From positions 121,808 through 185,807 of the forward strand of contig VCJN01001883.1 in assembly GCA_006384855.1 (NCBI GenBank): 64,000 bases of DNA, given 5' to 3'. Origin of the DNA: Tetraselmis striata. Lineage: Eukaryota; Chlorophyta; Chlorodendrophyceae; Chlorodendrales; Chlorodendraceae. Position 1 is the stretch's first letter. Each line of letters starts with the position of its first letter. Below are positions 22,962 to 34,934 of the stretch, piece after piece. The translations under genes and the position numbers were made by a program. The notes under the pieces are model-generated. The model made no database searches. It was not told the DNA's origin and saw only the letters and a list, made by a program, of their open reading frames with translations.

Positions 22962-24362
22962 TTACGGGATTCGTAAGGGAAAGCGGGCGGGGTATTTAGC
23001 AGACAAGACACGATAGTCAGGTTGTGTAAACATAAGGAGGAGGGAAGGTGTGTTACGGGCATAGACATGCAGCATATCGACATTTTTGAGGTTGGCGTAG
23101 GGCTCCCATGAGTCGCGGGAATCGTCGAAGCCGGACCAATGCACAAGAAAAACTAAGGCAGGGCCGCGGGTATGGTGTGGCGAATGGTGGTCAATGCGGT
23201 GGTCGCGAATGGCATCGACGATATATTCGTCTTGTGGGGGCTCAATGGGGCCAAGTATGCTATCGGCGGGAGTGTCTGGGGATTCACAGCGGAGCAAGCG
23301 AGAGATGTGGAACACGAGGTGGCATGCCATACTGGGGGGGGGGGGGGCAGGCGAAGTTGGTAGGCTTGCGAGGAAATTTTGCGGACTATGGGATACGGGC
23401 CGATGTAGCGTTGGCGAAATTGCGAACTGGTTGGTTGCGAAGCATGAGGTGTTGTGTGGAAAGCCACACTCTGTCGCCCTCGGTGAATCCGTCGGGACGA
23501 GTTCTACGGTTGGCATATGCTATTTGGTATGCGTCGGCGAGTTTTAGTTCCTCTGTGATTACGGGATGGGTGTGTTGTATACGTGGAACGATATCAATGT
23601 GATGTGCGGGGTCGGCCGGTTGAAACAAGAGGTTTGCGGGTGTAAGCGGGTTCATGCCGTAGCAGGCCTCGAACGGGGTGCGTTTAATCGCGGAGTGATA
23701 GGCGTTGTTATAGCTGAATTCGGCGAGAGACAAATCATTGAGCCATTCAGTGTGGTTTTGGTGCACGAAAGAGCGGAGGATTTGTTCAATGGTGCGGTGT
23801 GTGCGTTCGGTTTGTCCGTCTGTTTAGGGGTGGTACGAGGAACTGATATTAATTTTGTTCGTAAGGATCGGAACATATTTTGCCAGAAGGTCGAGGTGAA
23901 TCGGGGGTCGCGGTCGGATATTATGGTGCGGCAAAGACCGTGGTGGCGAAAAATGTTGTCGATAAACAAGCGGGCGAGTTGAGGGGCGTCTATGTGAATG
24001 CTGCTTGGAATGAAGTGGGTCTGATTAGTAAAAGTGCAGACAAATGTGGCGATAGCGTCGAAGCAATTTTGCGCGGGGAGGCCGGTGACAAAGTCCATGG
24101 AGATGACTTCCCAGTGTCGTGTGCCTTTGGGTAGAGGCGACAGAGAGCCCATGCATGGGGCGTTGGGTGGAATTTTTCATGCGTTGGCAGGTTGGGCAGG
24201 TGCGGGAGTAAGTTTTAAGCGCATGTGGGGCCACCAAAAAGTTTTAGAGATGTTGGCGAGCGTGCGTTGTACATCGGGGTGACCGGCCGCGTCGTGGAAT
24301 TCTTGGATAATTAAGTTAAGCAGGGGGTTATCCGACGTTGGTAAGCAGACTTTATCAGCCAT
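22962..24362 (-). pseudogene. Chromovirus integrase and chromodomain, frameshifted
   Basis: The HHCC zinc-binding region spans about 24336-24180 (GHPD then CPTCQRMK). The core has MDF near 24095 and SDRDPRF near 23945. The conserved Glu (QTERTHRT) lies in a different frame near 23800, so at least one frameshift separates the triad. The C-terminal part continues in further frames (FRQRYIGPYPIVRK). A chromodomain lies at about 23235-23070 (EYIVDAIRDHR, VHWSGF, SWEPYANL). The aromatic-cage-type residues Y, W and W are visible, so it may once have targeted chromatin marks. Confidence 0.9.
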
Positions 24363-24597
24363 TTAGTACAAGTTGTCGGTGGCATCGAACGTAACGCCAA
24401 TGGGGATGCGATTGCCATAATAGTTTGCGTCAGTTGTGTAGCCGTGGCGGATGCGAACAAGTAACTCAGGATTAATCTGTAGGTGGCACATGGTGGAGAG
24501 GAAATCATGCATGTCCTCCACATCCTTATCAAGAAGTTGGGTGTCGTGCTTAGTTAAGTCATGGTGTAAGTCTGGGCGGCGGGACAGTGCATCAGCT

Positions 24598-25781
24598 TCA
24601 TTTTGGGATCCTTTGCGATATAAGATTTGTAGGACGGGTTGACCGGTGCGGGGATGATAGCAATAGGGAGTGACGGCGGCCTAGCGCGGGTTGATCGGGT
24701 AAGTGGAGTAATGTTGCGTGGTCGGTGATGACAGTAATGCGGCAACTGCCTTCGATATAGCATCGCCATTCGTTTAATGCGCAGACCACACCCAGAAGTT
24801 CTTGATCATAAGTGGGGTATCGAGTATGGGCAGGTTGTAAAACTTTAGCGTAGTAAGCGCATGGTGGTGGCCGGTGGAGTCTTTTTGCAGTAAGACTGCG
24901 CCCATGGCGTGTTTTGAAGCATCTGTTGAGACCACAAACTCGGCGTCTGGGCCTGTTTTAGGAGTCATTAAGACCAGGGCTGAACATAGGGATTGTTTAA
25001 GAGCATTGAAGGCGACGTGCTCGCGTCCCCCCCAAGTAAATCTTTAAGTTTTGCGGCAAATATCATAGAGAGGGGCCGCCATGTGGGAATACTTGTTGAC
25101 ATATCTGCGATAAAAATTGCAGAACCCAAGGAACTGTTGTATTGTTGTACGGTTTTAGGTGGGGCCCAGTCGCGAACTGCAACAGCTTTATTTTCGGAAG
25201 GGCGTGTACCATGTTGGCTAACCATATGACCAAAATATTCCAGTTCATTTTTGGCGAAGAAGCAGTTAGGCAATCGCAACCGTATGTCGTTATCGGCGCG
25301 GAGGTTGAGTGTGGTACCAAGGTGTATCAAATTGTCATCGAGTGAGTTGCTAAAGACTAGGACATCGTCAAGATAAACAAGGATAAATGTGTTTTTGTGC
25401 GGTTGAAGGACGTTATTCATCCACCGTTGGAATGCCGAGGGGGCATTAGACAGGCCGAATGGCATAACCAGAAATTCGAACTGGCCGAACAGTTTTAAAT
25501 GATGTTTTCTGAACGTCGGAGTCTTTGATACGGAGTTGGTGATAGTTTAGTGCAAGGTCAAGAGCTGAGGAAACTGCAGCGCCGGAGAGCATATCTAGTA
25601 GCATGTCAGCGTGTGGAATTGGAAATTCTATGCGGCGCGTATATTTATTTAGTTGGCGATAATCAATGCACATGCGCAGGCCACCGTTGCCTTTTCGGGC
25701 GAACATGACGGGTGCAGTGTAAGGTGAGAACGATTCTCTAATGAAGCCTTTGTCTAGAAAGTCATTTAACTGATTTTTCAT
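24598..25781 (-). pseudogene. Chromovirus reverse transcriptase and RNase H, frameshifted
   Basis: The RT begins near 25781 with FSPYTAPVMFARKGNGGLR and CIDYRQLN. It shifts frame near 25480, resumes with MPFGLSNAPSAFQ, and carries the catalytic YLDDVLVF at 25363-25374. RNase H starts at about 24960 with STDASKHAMGAVL and shifts again before TDHATLLHLP. Each module is recognisable, but no single frame joins them. Confidence 0.92.
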
Positions 25782-25957
25782 TCGTCCAACTCGGCAGGGG
25801 ATAGGCGAAACATTTTTCCGGGTGGTACATGGGCATCGGGGAGTGGGGGTATTTCGAAATCAAAGCCCGGGCGGGGTTGAGGGAGTCAGTCCAATGGTTG
25901 GCAAATACTTTTGTGTTTAAGTAGAAGGGAACGGATTTGGTGGGTATATTCGGCAGA

Positions 25958-27418
25958 CTAGTCGGGAGTAACACCGGCGATATCACTATCTACGGAAAGG
26001 GCATTAGTATGTTCCGTGGCGTCGTACTCGCGCAGCACGGCACAAAAGAACACGGTGTCGGGATCCTTTTTAAGTATCTCACGAGCCATAGTGTTGGCGT
26101 GGACTACGTCGACGTTACTTGAGCGAGGTTCAATAGGGCATGTCACGGTGCGTCCGTCGGGGAACGTGAGCGAACCGGTGGTCCAATTTATATTTGGGTT
26201 ATGGTTTTTGAGAAAGAAAAGGCCGAGGATGGCGTCGAAGTTATTTTCTAAAGTGGTTATAACAAACTCAACGTTTGCTTGATATCCATTTATATCGAGT
26301 TGCATTGTGCATGACTGTGAAGCTAGTGTCTTACGGCCGTCTGCCATAATAATACGTGTTTTATTTTGTAGCGGCGCGGTACTAAATTTGCGCAGGCGGA
26401 CGAAGGCCTCGTCAATAAAACATAGTGTGGCGCCGGAATCTAGGAGCATAGTGAGCATGGGTAAATCTGGGTGGTCGGGTAGTTTGGGTTTTAACAGTAG
26501 TAAGTCGCGATCGGACATTGATGTTATGAAAGCCTTATCAGTTTCGAAACGAGGTTGGTGGGGTTTCTTTAAGGTTGTATTTGGTGTATACGACTTACCT
26601 TTAGACTCAAGCTCAAAAGCCTTGATGTGTTCAGAGCGCATATTGTCGTTGTGTGCAGTGGCCGCCTGTTCATCGACAGTGTTGTCGGCGAGGTAAACAC
26701 CCATGATCCAGTTGGTTGGTGGCATAGGCAGGTCGTTAGTGGCAAATGTGGCAGTGTGAAACGGATATGGGCGGGCGGGGTACGAGTGGATGAGGCGGTA
26801 TTTAGACGAGATGGGGCGCCAGGATTTTCCGAGGGCGCTATTCCAGTGGGGTAAAACAAGAATAGCTCGGGTATCATAAGGGGATGCCTGGCGTTGAGCC
26901 TCAAAGTGTTCGACTATAGGTAAGGCAGACTCATCATACGGGGGGTGGATAAACTCGGTATGACCGACAGTTGATTTAGAAGTAAATGGTTTATCGCGCG
27001 AACAATAAATCGGGCACACCGCGTCAAACGCAGAAGCGCAAGCATCAAGGGTAGCTGGGCCATAATTGAAATTAAGGCGGGGGAACTGATCACGGTCAAA
27101 GGCTGTAGAGTCGGGTGGGCAGGCCGTTGGGCGGGCCGGTTTGGTTTTAGTGTCAAGTGCGAAGCGGCGTCGGCAAAATATCCGAATAGCAGCGCGTTTG
27201 TCAATTGCGGACAACTTGGCAGTGGCCATGTCGGATGGGATGGCAAAGTCGGCAATAGCAAGCAGGAACCGGCACAGCTCGTGCGAAGGCAACGAGTGTG
27301 TCGACTCGACAGTCAACGGGACTGAAGAGGAGGCCCCGTCATGCGCAGACACCGGCACGCAGGGCTCGGCCGCGCTCTCAGGAGTTATCTCTTTCACCGG
27401 GGGCAAGCCAATAGGCAC
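25958..27418 (-). pseudogene. Chromovirus protease-containing ORF
   Basis: This is an uninterrupted frame of 486 codons. The retropepsin-like active site LLDSGAT lies at about 26426-26446, followed by flap-like and ILGLFFL segments typical of Ty3/Gypsy proteases. The N-terminal part has no recognised domain. The frame ends shortly before the RT. It is the best-preserved ORF of the element but cannot yield a functional polyprotein because the downstream parts are broken. Confidence 0.85.
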
Positions 27419-27510
27419 ATAGTCTCAGGGATGGGGGACAGACTCGGCCAGTAAGAAAGATTATCGATTGATTTACATTTCGACATCGAATCTAGACTGG
27501 CCCCAAACCG

Positions 27511-28587
27511 TCATTGACCGGCAGGGCGGTTCAAGTTCAGCTTAGTTAAACCTTCACCTGCCTTGTTGGCAGCCACTGTCTGGCGCCAAGCCTGCTTGTC
27601 AGCCTCGCTCGTCGACGAGCATTTCATGATGGAGTGGCCCATTCGGCCACAGCCGTCGCATTTGCCGTCATAGCGGTCATAGCCAGAAAGGCGGGGGGGC
27701 AGCGGGTGTGGGAGCGGGATGGGAAGGAGGGGGGAGGGATGGGCCTGCAGGGGAAAACGGGCCAGCACCCGGGCGGATGTAGCGGTGCGGGGAGGCATCG
27801 GCGGCATATTTGCGCTTGCCGTTGGCGGCACCGGCGAACTCGAGGTCAATGGCTTCAAGGTGCAGGGAGATGGTGGAGTAGGAGTCGATTGGCTCGTTGG
27901 CGCGACGGCCAGAAGCCTCGAGGGCGACTTGAGCTGAGTGGGGTAGGCACGCTTGGATGACGCCAACGACTGTGAATTCGTCGTACCGACGATCGATGTA
28001 CCGGGAGCAGGTCGAAGGTGCGGCGCAGGTGTTGGGCGAGCTTGATGGCGGTGCCCGGCAGGTGGGGATGGTTGGGGGCGATGCGGAGGCCAGTGGCGTA
28101 ACGCATGACGACGATAGGCAGGTTGGAGTTGGAGTGGAAGCACGCCACGAGCTTGGATTGGAAGTCGTCGATGTCCGCGAAGATGGTGGAGACGCGCACG
28201 CCGGGCGCGACTTCGCGGGATACGGGGGGGTTGTCGGCAGTGACGCCGCGATAGGCCATGCGAGCGTCTGACTCCGGAGGAATCTGGCGGAGTATCCACG
28301 CCTCAAGAGCAGGGGTCCAGTAGATGCCGGCGATGACCTCACGGATTTCTGTAAAAAAAGCGATGAGTTGGCGGACCTCACGGCGATCGCCAAGGATGCG
28401 GGAGGCGTTGATGATGTCGCGAGTCGGGACGCGGGTTTTCAGCTTTAGCGAGCTCCACTTGGATGACACGGGCAACGTGGGTGTCGATTTCCATGGCATC
28501 GAGGCCAGCGGCAGCGGCGGTAGCGGCGGCGGCGGCGGCGTGGTCGGCCATAGTAGCGGCGGCGGCGGCGCGGCGGGTGACGGGCAT
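27511..28587 (-). pseudogene. Chromovirus gag, frameshifted
   Basis: An Ala-rich start (28587) leads after a frameshift into a capsid-like stretch (28499-27990, includes RMAYRGVTADNPPVSREV). Another shift leads to a Pro-rich linker. A CCHC zinc knuckle, CDGCGRMGHSIMKC (27619-27660), follows in a third frame. The stop lies at 27511. Order and length fit a Ty3/Gypsy gag. Confidence 0.85.
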
Positions 28588-28634
28588 ACGCAGCGGAAAC
28601 GCAGCGCGGGATCTTAACCGGAGCTCAGCGAAAC

Positions 28635-29037
28635 CAATGTAAGCTTTAGGTGCGGAGCTTTAGCATAGACGAGGAAAAGGTTTGCAGCAAAGGAAAATTG
28701 TTATAGTATGCCAAGGCATACACGGCTTTTGTACCACTATCCGTTTGGCAGTCGGTTTTCATGTAGGCATTTAGGTTCATGTATGCAATCTAGGCTTGTT
28801 GTCACCATGCGGTCATCGGGTTGTCATGGCTGGTGAAAGTATGGCATGTGGCGAGCATGTGGCATGCGTGTGGTGAGCGTGTGGCGAGCATGTGACATGC
28901 ATGTGGCAAGCATATGTGTGTGGGCTGATGAGCAGCTTGGTTGCGTGTTCTTGTGTTAGTATAAGGGAGTGGTATGAGTATGACGGTATAGGTGTGTGGG
29001 TATAGGTTTGCGGGCAGGGTTATGGTGGTAACCCTAA
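28635..29037 (-). repeat. 5' LTR of the chromovirus
   Basis: This 403-bp partner of the LTR at 22532-22934 has the same boundaries. Directly inside it, on the sense strand, TGGTTTCGCTGAGCTCC starts with the TGG expected of a tRNA primer-binding site. I cannot name the tRNA. The right flank (GAGGCTGGGCC) continues as repeat family B. Confidence 0.95.
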
Positions 29038-29039
29038 GA

Positions 29040-29200
29040 GGCTGGGCCACACTTAGTTAAGATGTAAACATAGTACATTACATGGTTTGCTCGAAGTGGC
29101 CCTTGCCGCACAATAGTTCTATGAAGTCTGAGGTTCCAGCTCTAGCTTCATCGATCTTCGATATTATCGAAGAGCAGCCAATACCTTAGACCGGACTCCC
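29040..29200. repeat. Repeat family B, right half of the split locus
   Basis: This is the continuation of the A-B composite that the chromovirus interrupted. It matches 36545-36725 and the copies near 21.55 kb, and leads directly into family C sequence, as at 36.73 kb. Confidence 0.85.
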
Positions 29201-29217
29201 AACAACCTCAGAGACTT

Positions 29218-29520
29218 TTAGGTTACGCCGTAGATAACGGCACCCGTTTTAACACCCGTTAGGTCAACTGAGTGTACGCCGACGTATACGCAATTGTGTA
29301 CTTCGTAGCGGTATTATCAACGGCGCGGTCGCCGCCGGGATGTCAGTGCTAGGTGCGCCCCCTGTACCGTCCTGCGAACCTTGCTAGTGGTGCTGCCTGG
29401 CGCATGGGCGGGGCACCCTCAAACTAACCCTTCGCAGGACCCGCGACGTACGCCGGCGTGTACGCGTTGTGTACATCGGGGCGTCATCAGCGGAGAAGGC
29501 ATTCCACTGGAGAAACTCGT
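29218..29520. repeat. Satellite family C, isolated diverged unit
   Basis: It carries the C signatures GGTTACGCCGTAGATAACGGC, GTGTACGCCGACGTATACGC and, 190 bp on, GTACGCCGGCGTGTACGCG...GGGGCGTCATCA. These match the array at 32.4-34.9 kb. The unit decays into unrelated sequence after about 29520. Confidence 0.7.
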
Positions 29521-29639
29521 CCGTGTAGGCTCGTGCAGCGCGCTCGTGCACGGCATGACGGTACAATGTTATGATGGTGCGCGTGCCGCGTCGCGCGACG
29601 CGGCATTGAATGATGGCTTGTATGTATAAATTACGAATC

Positions 29640-32300
29640 AACAGCAAAATCTACGCCACAGATGTAAATACACATCCATCGCATCCTCTCTGCGGGCCCA
29701 AGGGTCCACATCTGCGATCAACCACCGACTCAGGAATGCGTTCCACAGCGGCAAGTGGCGAGCGACTTCCGGACCGAATGGTTGGAAATTCGTGCCAAGT
29801 CCGCGGTGCGGGCTACCGCGTCGAGATACGCCGCCCCGGACACATGCTTGCTTAAAGGCTACTGAAAATCTGGCATAAGACTTGCCGGAAACTGTAGCTG
29901 GCCTCAACCCCGGTGTAGTTGGTAATGTGAGCAAGAAGCCCCCTGTCGGGGGCCAAAATACCTTCAGGCATATTGTACTAACAACTGTACCGGTTTGACA
30001 TTAATTAATGATGCGATGACACATGGAATATATGCAAAACAACGCAGATGCAAATGTAGGGATATGGGGAGTGTGCATCTCTGCAGATTTGCACATCTGA
30101 GGCTGGATCAAGTGTTATGGACCCATCCTAGACGATATGATAAATCATCCGAAGCTGCACTGCAGCACCTCTCTTTCGGCCGCGTAGGTTTAGAAACAGT
30201 AGGCATAACCGCTGGTAGAAACCATGTGACCGGCTGAGGTTGAGTCCCCGCCCGTAAATATTGCGGAATTCGAATAAGGCGAGTGCTAAGCGCGTGCCGG
30301 GCTTGCATGCAGCCCCCTTTGCTACCACCTCCGTCAGCCGCCTCCTTGCATGGGTCTGACAGCGATCAGCCGGCGCGATAGCGACCGATGTTGGCGCCCA
30401 TGCCAGTCACTGATAGCGGCTATTGTAGCACTTGCCGTTGCATGCTGGATTTTTAAAGTCACAAATGCAGTGCGAAATAAATTTCCGCAGCAGCCCTACT
30501 ATTGTAGGAAGGGGTGTCACACCCCTGGCCTTGCAGAACCAATGTAAGATAGCCAGTGATGCCTCATATTATGTTTCCTTAGATGACGTTTGCAGGTGCT
30601 GTGCGTCCAGGTTGTCCGCCAATTGCCCTAGTCTGGTCCATTTAGCAGCACGACCAACTGCTCCAAAGGGCCATTGCACGCGGTGCATATAAACCATTTA
30701 GGTAACCGCCGGTGTCACTTCGCCCCGCGCAGCTCGCGCACTACAAAGCCATTCCACAGTCCACGCATCAATAGACAATCCACATGTCTGTTGCCTAACT
30801 TGCGAAGCATGTCGACGTCCTGCGGGGCGCTGCCCTCCAGCAACAAGGGAAATGCATAGTCGTATGACGCCCCGCTTTGTGAGGCCGCTAAAAAACGCGC
30901 TGCTATCGTTCCGGTTTCTCTCGCGACGCGAGCAGGTACATACCCGCCGGGGCGCGAAAACATAGCCCTGCCCTACTGGAAATAGCCCACGACGCGGGCC
31001 CCGGCGAGCAGTGTGTACCACGGTAAAGAGAGCCACGTCGGCAGTACGAACGTGGCCTGCGTCGTGGTGTGGGCGCATGAAACCCGGCCCAAAATAGTGG
31101 AGAATCGCTTTGATCAGCGCGAACGGCGGGTTGTAGTAAACATGCCGGTTCCGTCACTGATGTCGAAGACAACATGCAAGCGACTGCCGACCGAAAACCG
31201 CGCAGTAAGTGGTCCGGCCGAGGGGGTGGGAGCACGCGTCCACGTTGAAGGGTCCGACCTCAGTGAGGAAGGCGTCGGAAGATAGCCAGCAGCTGCTGCC
31301 AATCAACTAGCCGCCCCAACCTAGACTTGTCGTTCGCCAAACCGTCGTTTTTACACGCAGTATGGCGTGCCACTGAGTGCATATTGTACGTCCAGCACAT
31401 TTTGTGGTAAGCGAGCAACAACTTGTTGATGTGGGGGTACGTCGAACCGCCCATGTTAACCGCGCCGACGGCCGCCGCTGCATTGTCCAATCTGAACATC
31501 AAAATGCGTTTACCGCGTGACCGCGGCCCATACCGGTGCAGCATATCCGGAACAATGTACAATTCATGCGCGCGTGTTCGATGAATTGCCGAGATTCGTA
31601 CGAGTCAACCGCTGTTGCGCAAAGCCATACTGCATTCGTTAATTGCGTCATCAGACGCCGCCTGCGAAACCTGATGCGTCCGACGCATACTAATCGTCAA
31701 AATCGTGGACCGAATAATGGCCGCCGCATCCCTGATACACCCGGTTCGGGTCGTATTTCATGCCACGGTGCCAATAATTCCGCACCGTCCGATAGCAAAT
31801 GTAAAACGGACTTGTCCCAGAGCGTACTCGGTCTGTCTTTGCTCAAAAGAAACGGCCGTGCGACTATCCCGTCCTGGTGGTGCACCCCTCGACCATACGG
31901 CACCGCGCACTCGCCCTAAAACAGGTTCAACCACCCGTGATGATCCGCGATGGCCGGGTCGCCGACGCGCCACAGCTCATCCGGGTCCCACTCAGCCGTC
32001 GGGCTCGGCAGCATGCCGATGAAAAGTGTGTCACGCGCTGCGTAGAACTCGGTCAAATAGGTTTACCGCCGCCGAGGTAAAACGGCATAGCACCACTGCA
32101 TCTCAGCGACGGCCGCGGCTAACTGCTGCCCGCGCGGCATCGATCCCGTGGCTAGTGCCGAATCGTAGATGGATAGGACTGCCGGAGGCCCACTTGGCCG
32201 CCCCCGTTGCGGTGAAGGCGACCTCTCCCTTCACTAGATCATTCGTAGTCAGCCTCGGGCGGGATTATCCGGGCGACACTATTTTAATACTTTTGTGAGC
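29640..32300 (-). mobile_element. Decayed DIRS-like retroelement (RNase H and methyltransferase parts)
   Basis: On the minus strand, 31562-31260 encodes an RNase H-like segment: RLDNAAAAVGAVNMGG, then MCWTYNMHSVARH, then NDGLANDKSR, the usual DN...AxH...N.LAD.LSR pattern. Just downstream, in shifting frames, lie VDACS (about 31230), YNPPFALIKAILHYF (NPPF at 31121-31132) and FVLPTWLSLPW (31021-31050). These fit an N6-adenine-type methyltransferase domain such as that found after RNase H in DIRS-like elements. Possible RT remnants lie at 31.7-32.05 kb. No tyrosine recombinase motif was found. Stops and frameshifts show that it is dead. Confidence 0.6.
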
Positions 32301-32419
32301 AATACTCCGTCACCAGCATGGTGATGCCCATCGCAAAATCGCCGGCAGCTGAAACGCTGCCGCCGGTTAACAAGTTCGAAGCATTGATCCGACTCATCAT
32401 GCCGATCTCGCCAGGTGCG

Positions 32420-34930
32420 AATGACCCACCTATAAGTGGAACGCCTCGTGAGCTAGCGCCGTACCGGGTAGTCGGCAAGGCACGCCGGTGCGTACGCACC
32501 ACGTACGACGGGCGGACGCGGCATTATCAGCCGAGGGACCAACTGCCCAATAACTCCGTCCGAATGAGGGTACGCATCGCGATCGTGCGTGTCGCGATAG
32601 AACGAGGTTACTTCGGCTTATCTCAAAGATTCAGGGTACGCCGCCAAAGGTTTAAGACAACGGCGCCCGGTTTTAACCGCCGCTGGTCCAGCTAGCCGTA
32701 CGCCGGCGTGTACGCAGTTGCGCTTATCGCAGCGTGATCCGCTGCCGGTAAGCTACTTCTGAATATTTTTCGACTCTCGTGTCGATATCCGCGGGTGCCG
32801 AAGCCCGACACATAGGTGGGTGTGACAAGAACTAGCGCATCGCGGGTCCTGCTAGGCACGCCGGTGTGTACGCGCCGCGTACGACGGGGCGTCATCAACA
32901 CAAGGGCCATCTGCCAGTTACCTGCGTCCGCCGAGTGCGCATGATACGCATTGCAATCGTGCGTGTCGCGGTTGTGTGGTTCAATAATCGCAGGGTAAAC
33001 TTCATCCGAGCGCGCGTACTAGTACGGCTTTACGCATCTCGCGATCGTGCATGGCGCGCTGATATCAGTACGAGTACACGTCGACTACTGCTGCCCCTTC
33101 GCAGAGATTTAGGTTACGCCGTAGCCAACGGCGCTCGAAATAGAACCAACCGCTGGTCCATCGAGGTGTACACCGGCGTGTGCGCAATCGCGCCCATCGC
33201 AACGTCATCAGCAGCTGACCTGCTGCCGTCAAGCTAGTTCGACGTACTTCTCGGATCCCGCATACCGATCTCGCCGGTTGCGTATGGCCAACGCATAGGC
33301 GGAGCCAAATAAAAGGTAGATCCTTGCAAGCCCTGCAAGGCCCGCCGGTGTGTACGTGCAAGCCCTGCACAGCCCGCCGGTGTGTATGACCGGTCGCAAT
33401 CGACTGAAAGACCCTCTGCCGGTACTCTTCGTCCGAGCGAGCGTACGGCCGTGCACATCACGATTATATGGCAGCATCTGCACATTAAGCGCACCCTACC
33501 TACGTCACCGGATAGCAGTATGCGAAGTTATATGGCAGCATCTGCACATTAAGAGCACCCTACCTACATCACTGGATAGCGGTATGCGGGGTTATACAAC
33601 ACCATCCGCACAATAAGAGCACCATACCTACATCACTTGGTAGCACTGTGCGGGGTACCTGACAGTACCGCAGCTAATTAAGAATGATTGAAAGAGGGCC
33701 TAAGTGATTGAATGGCTTGGCAAAGAGCAGCACTTCTTATGGTACGAGGTTACATCGGCCGCCTCTCAGAGATTTAGGTTACGCCGTAGACAACGGCGCC
33801 CAAAATACGAACAAGCGCTGGTCCAGCTAGGTGTACGGTGGCGTGTACGCGGTTGCGCTCGACGCAGCGTCATCATCAGCGTTGTCCGCTACCGGTAAGC
33901 TAGTTCGACGTACTTCTCCGACCCCCGTGTCAATATCCCCGGTTGCGTAAGACCTGATACATTGCCGAAGCACGACGATAACTAGCGCCTCACATGTACA
34001 AGGCACGCCGGCGTGCACGCGCTGCGTACACCGAGGCGACATCAATTGAGGGACCGACTGCATGTTGACATCGTCCGTGTGAGCGTACAAGTACGCATCG
34101 CGATCGTGCGTGGCGCGACGGTACGAGGTTAATCGCCACTTTGGCTATACGCCGTAGACAACGGCGCCCGGGTTAACACCCGCTGGTCCAGCTTGGTGTA
34201 CGCCGGCGTGTACGCAGTGGCGCGCGTCGCGGCGTCATTAACAGCGTGCTCCGCTGCCGGTAATAAAGTTAGTTCGCCGTACTTCTCCGACCCCTGTGCC
34301 GATCTCCACGGGTGCTGCGCATGACCGATACGTTGCCGGAGCGCAACGAGAACTAGCGCCTCGCGGGTCCTTCATGGCATGCCGGCGTGTACGCGCCGCA
34401 TACGACGGGGTGTTATCATGAGATGGACCATATGCCGGCGCTTCACATCGTCCATTGTGTGGGCGCACATGCGATATATACACGCAGTCGTTTGTCATGC
34501 GGCAGTACGTACCAGGTTACTTCGGTTGCTACTCAGGGATGATTGAGGTTTACGCCGTAGACACCGACGGTGTTTGAGATAACACCCGCTACATCAACTA
34601 GGTGTACGCCGACGTGTACCGGTACCTGTGCACGAGGTTGCGATGCTCATCGAGGCGTCATACGCGGCCCGCTGCCGGTAAGGTAGGTCTAGGTACCGGT
34701 ACTACTAGACCCCCCCCCCCCCCCCCCCCCCCCGCCTCCCAGCGCAAGGACCCGCGGGTGCGTATGCCCGGCACCTTGCTGGAGCGAAACGCGCCCTAGC
34801 GCCTCGCAAGCTTGCGGCGTGTACGCACGGCGGGTCGTCAATACCAACGCGACCATCTGCCAGTTCCCATTCGTCCGTGTAGGCGTACGCATAGCGGTCG
34901 TGCGCGGCGCAACGGTACCACCGGTACGAG
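32420..34930. repeat. Satellite-like array, family C
   Basis: At least five units start near 32637, 33112, 33777, 34144 and 34550, each opening with a GGTTACGCCGTAGACAACGG-like block. Period is about 0.37-0.48 kb, apart from the unit expanded by the 64-bp tandem. Each unit has two related halves: a TGTACGCCGGCGTGTACGC...GCGTCATCA block and a GCACGCCGGTGTGTACGCG...GGGGCGTCATCA block. The internal dimer suggests an older monomer of roughly half the length. No ORF is conserved between units. Single units recur at 29218 and 36733. Confidence 0.85.
33466..33657. repeat. Three-copy 64-bp tandem repeat
   Basis: Units occupy 33466-33529, 33530-33593 and 33594-33657, each exactly 64 bp and beginning ATA(TGG or CAA)CA. 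They share GCACCCTACCTAC.TCAC and GATAGC.GTATGCG. Units 1 and 2 are nearly identical; unit 3 is more diverged. The block is inserted between two C satellite units. Confidence 0.95.
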
Positions 34931-34934
34931 GTTA

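Larger units (their letters stand above)
22532..29037 (-). mobile_element. Chromovirus-type Ty3/Gypsy LTR retrotransposon
   Basis: It is a full-length element of 6.5 kb, read right to left: 5' LTR (28635-29037), gag with zinc knuckle, aspartic protease, reverse transcriptase, RNase H, integrase, chromodomain, 3' LTR (22532-22934). That domain order and the terminal chromodomain define the chromovirus group. A likely 4-bp target duplication (GAGG) flanks it, at the A/B repeat junction. Frameshifts and stops in gag, RT, integrase and the tail make it non-autonomous now, but the LTRs still agree at roughly 96 per cent by eye. Confidence 0.95.

Noticed and set aside
29638-29934. Tyrosine recombinase of the DIRS-like element
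   Set aside because: The frame is protein-like but lacks a recognisable R...HxxR...Y pattern.
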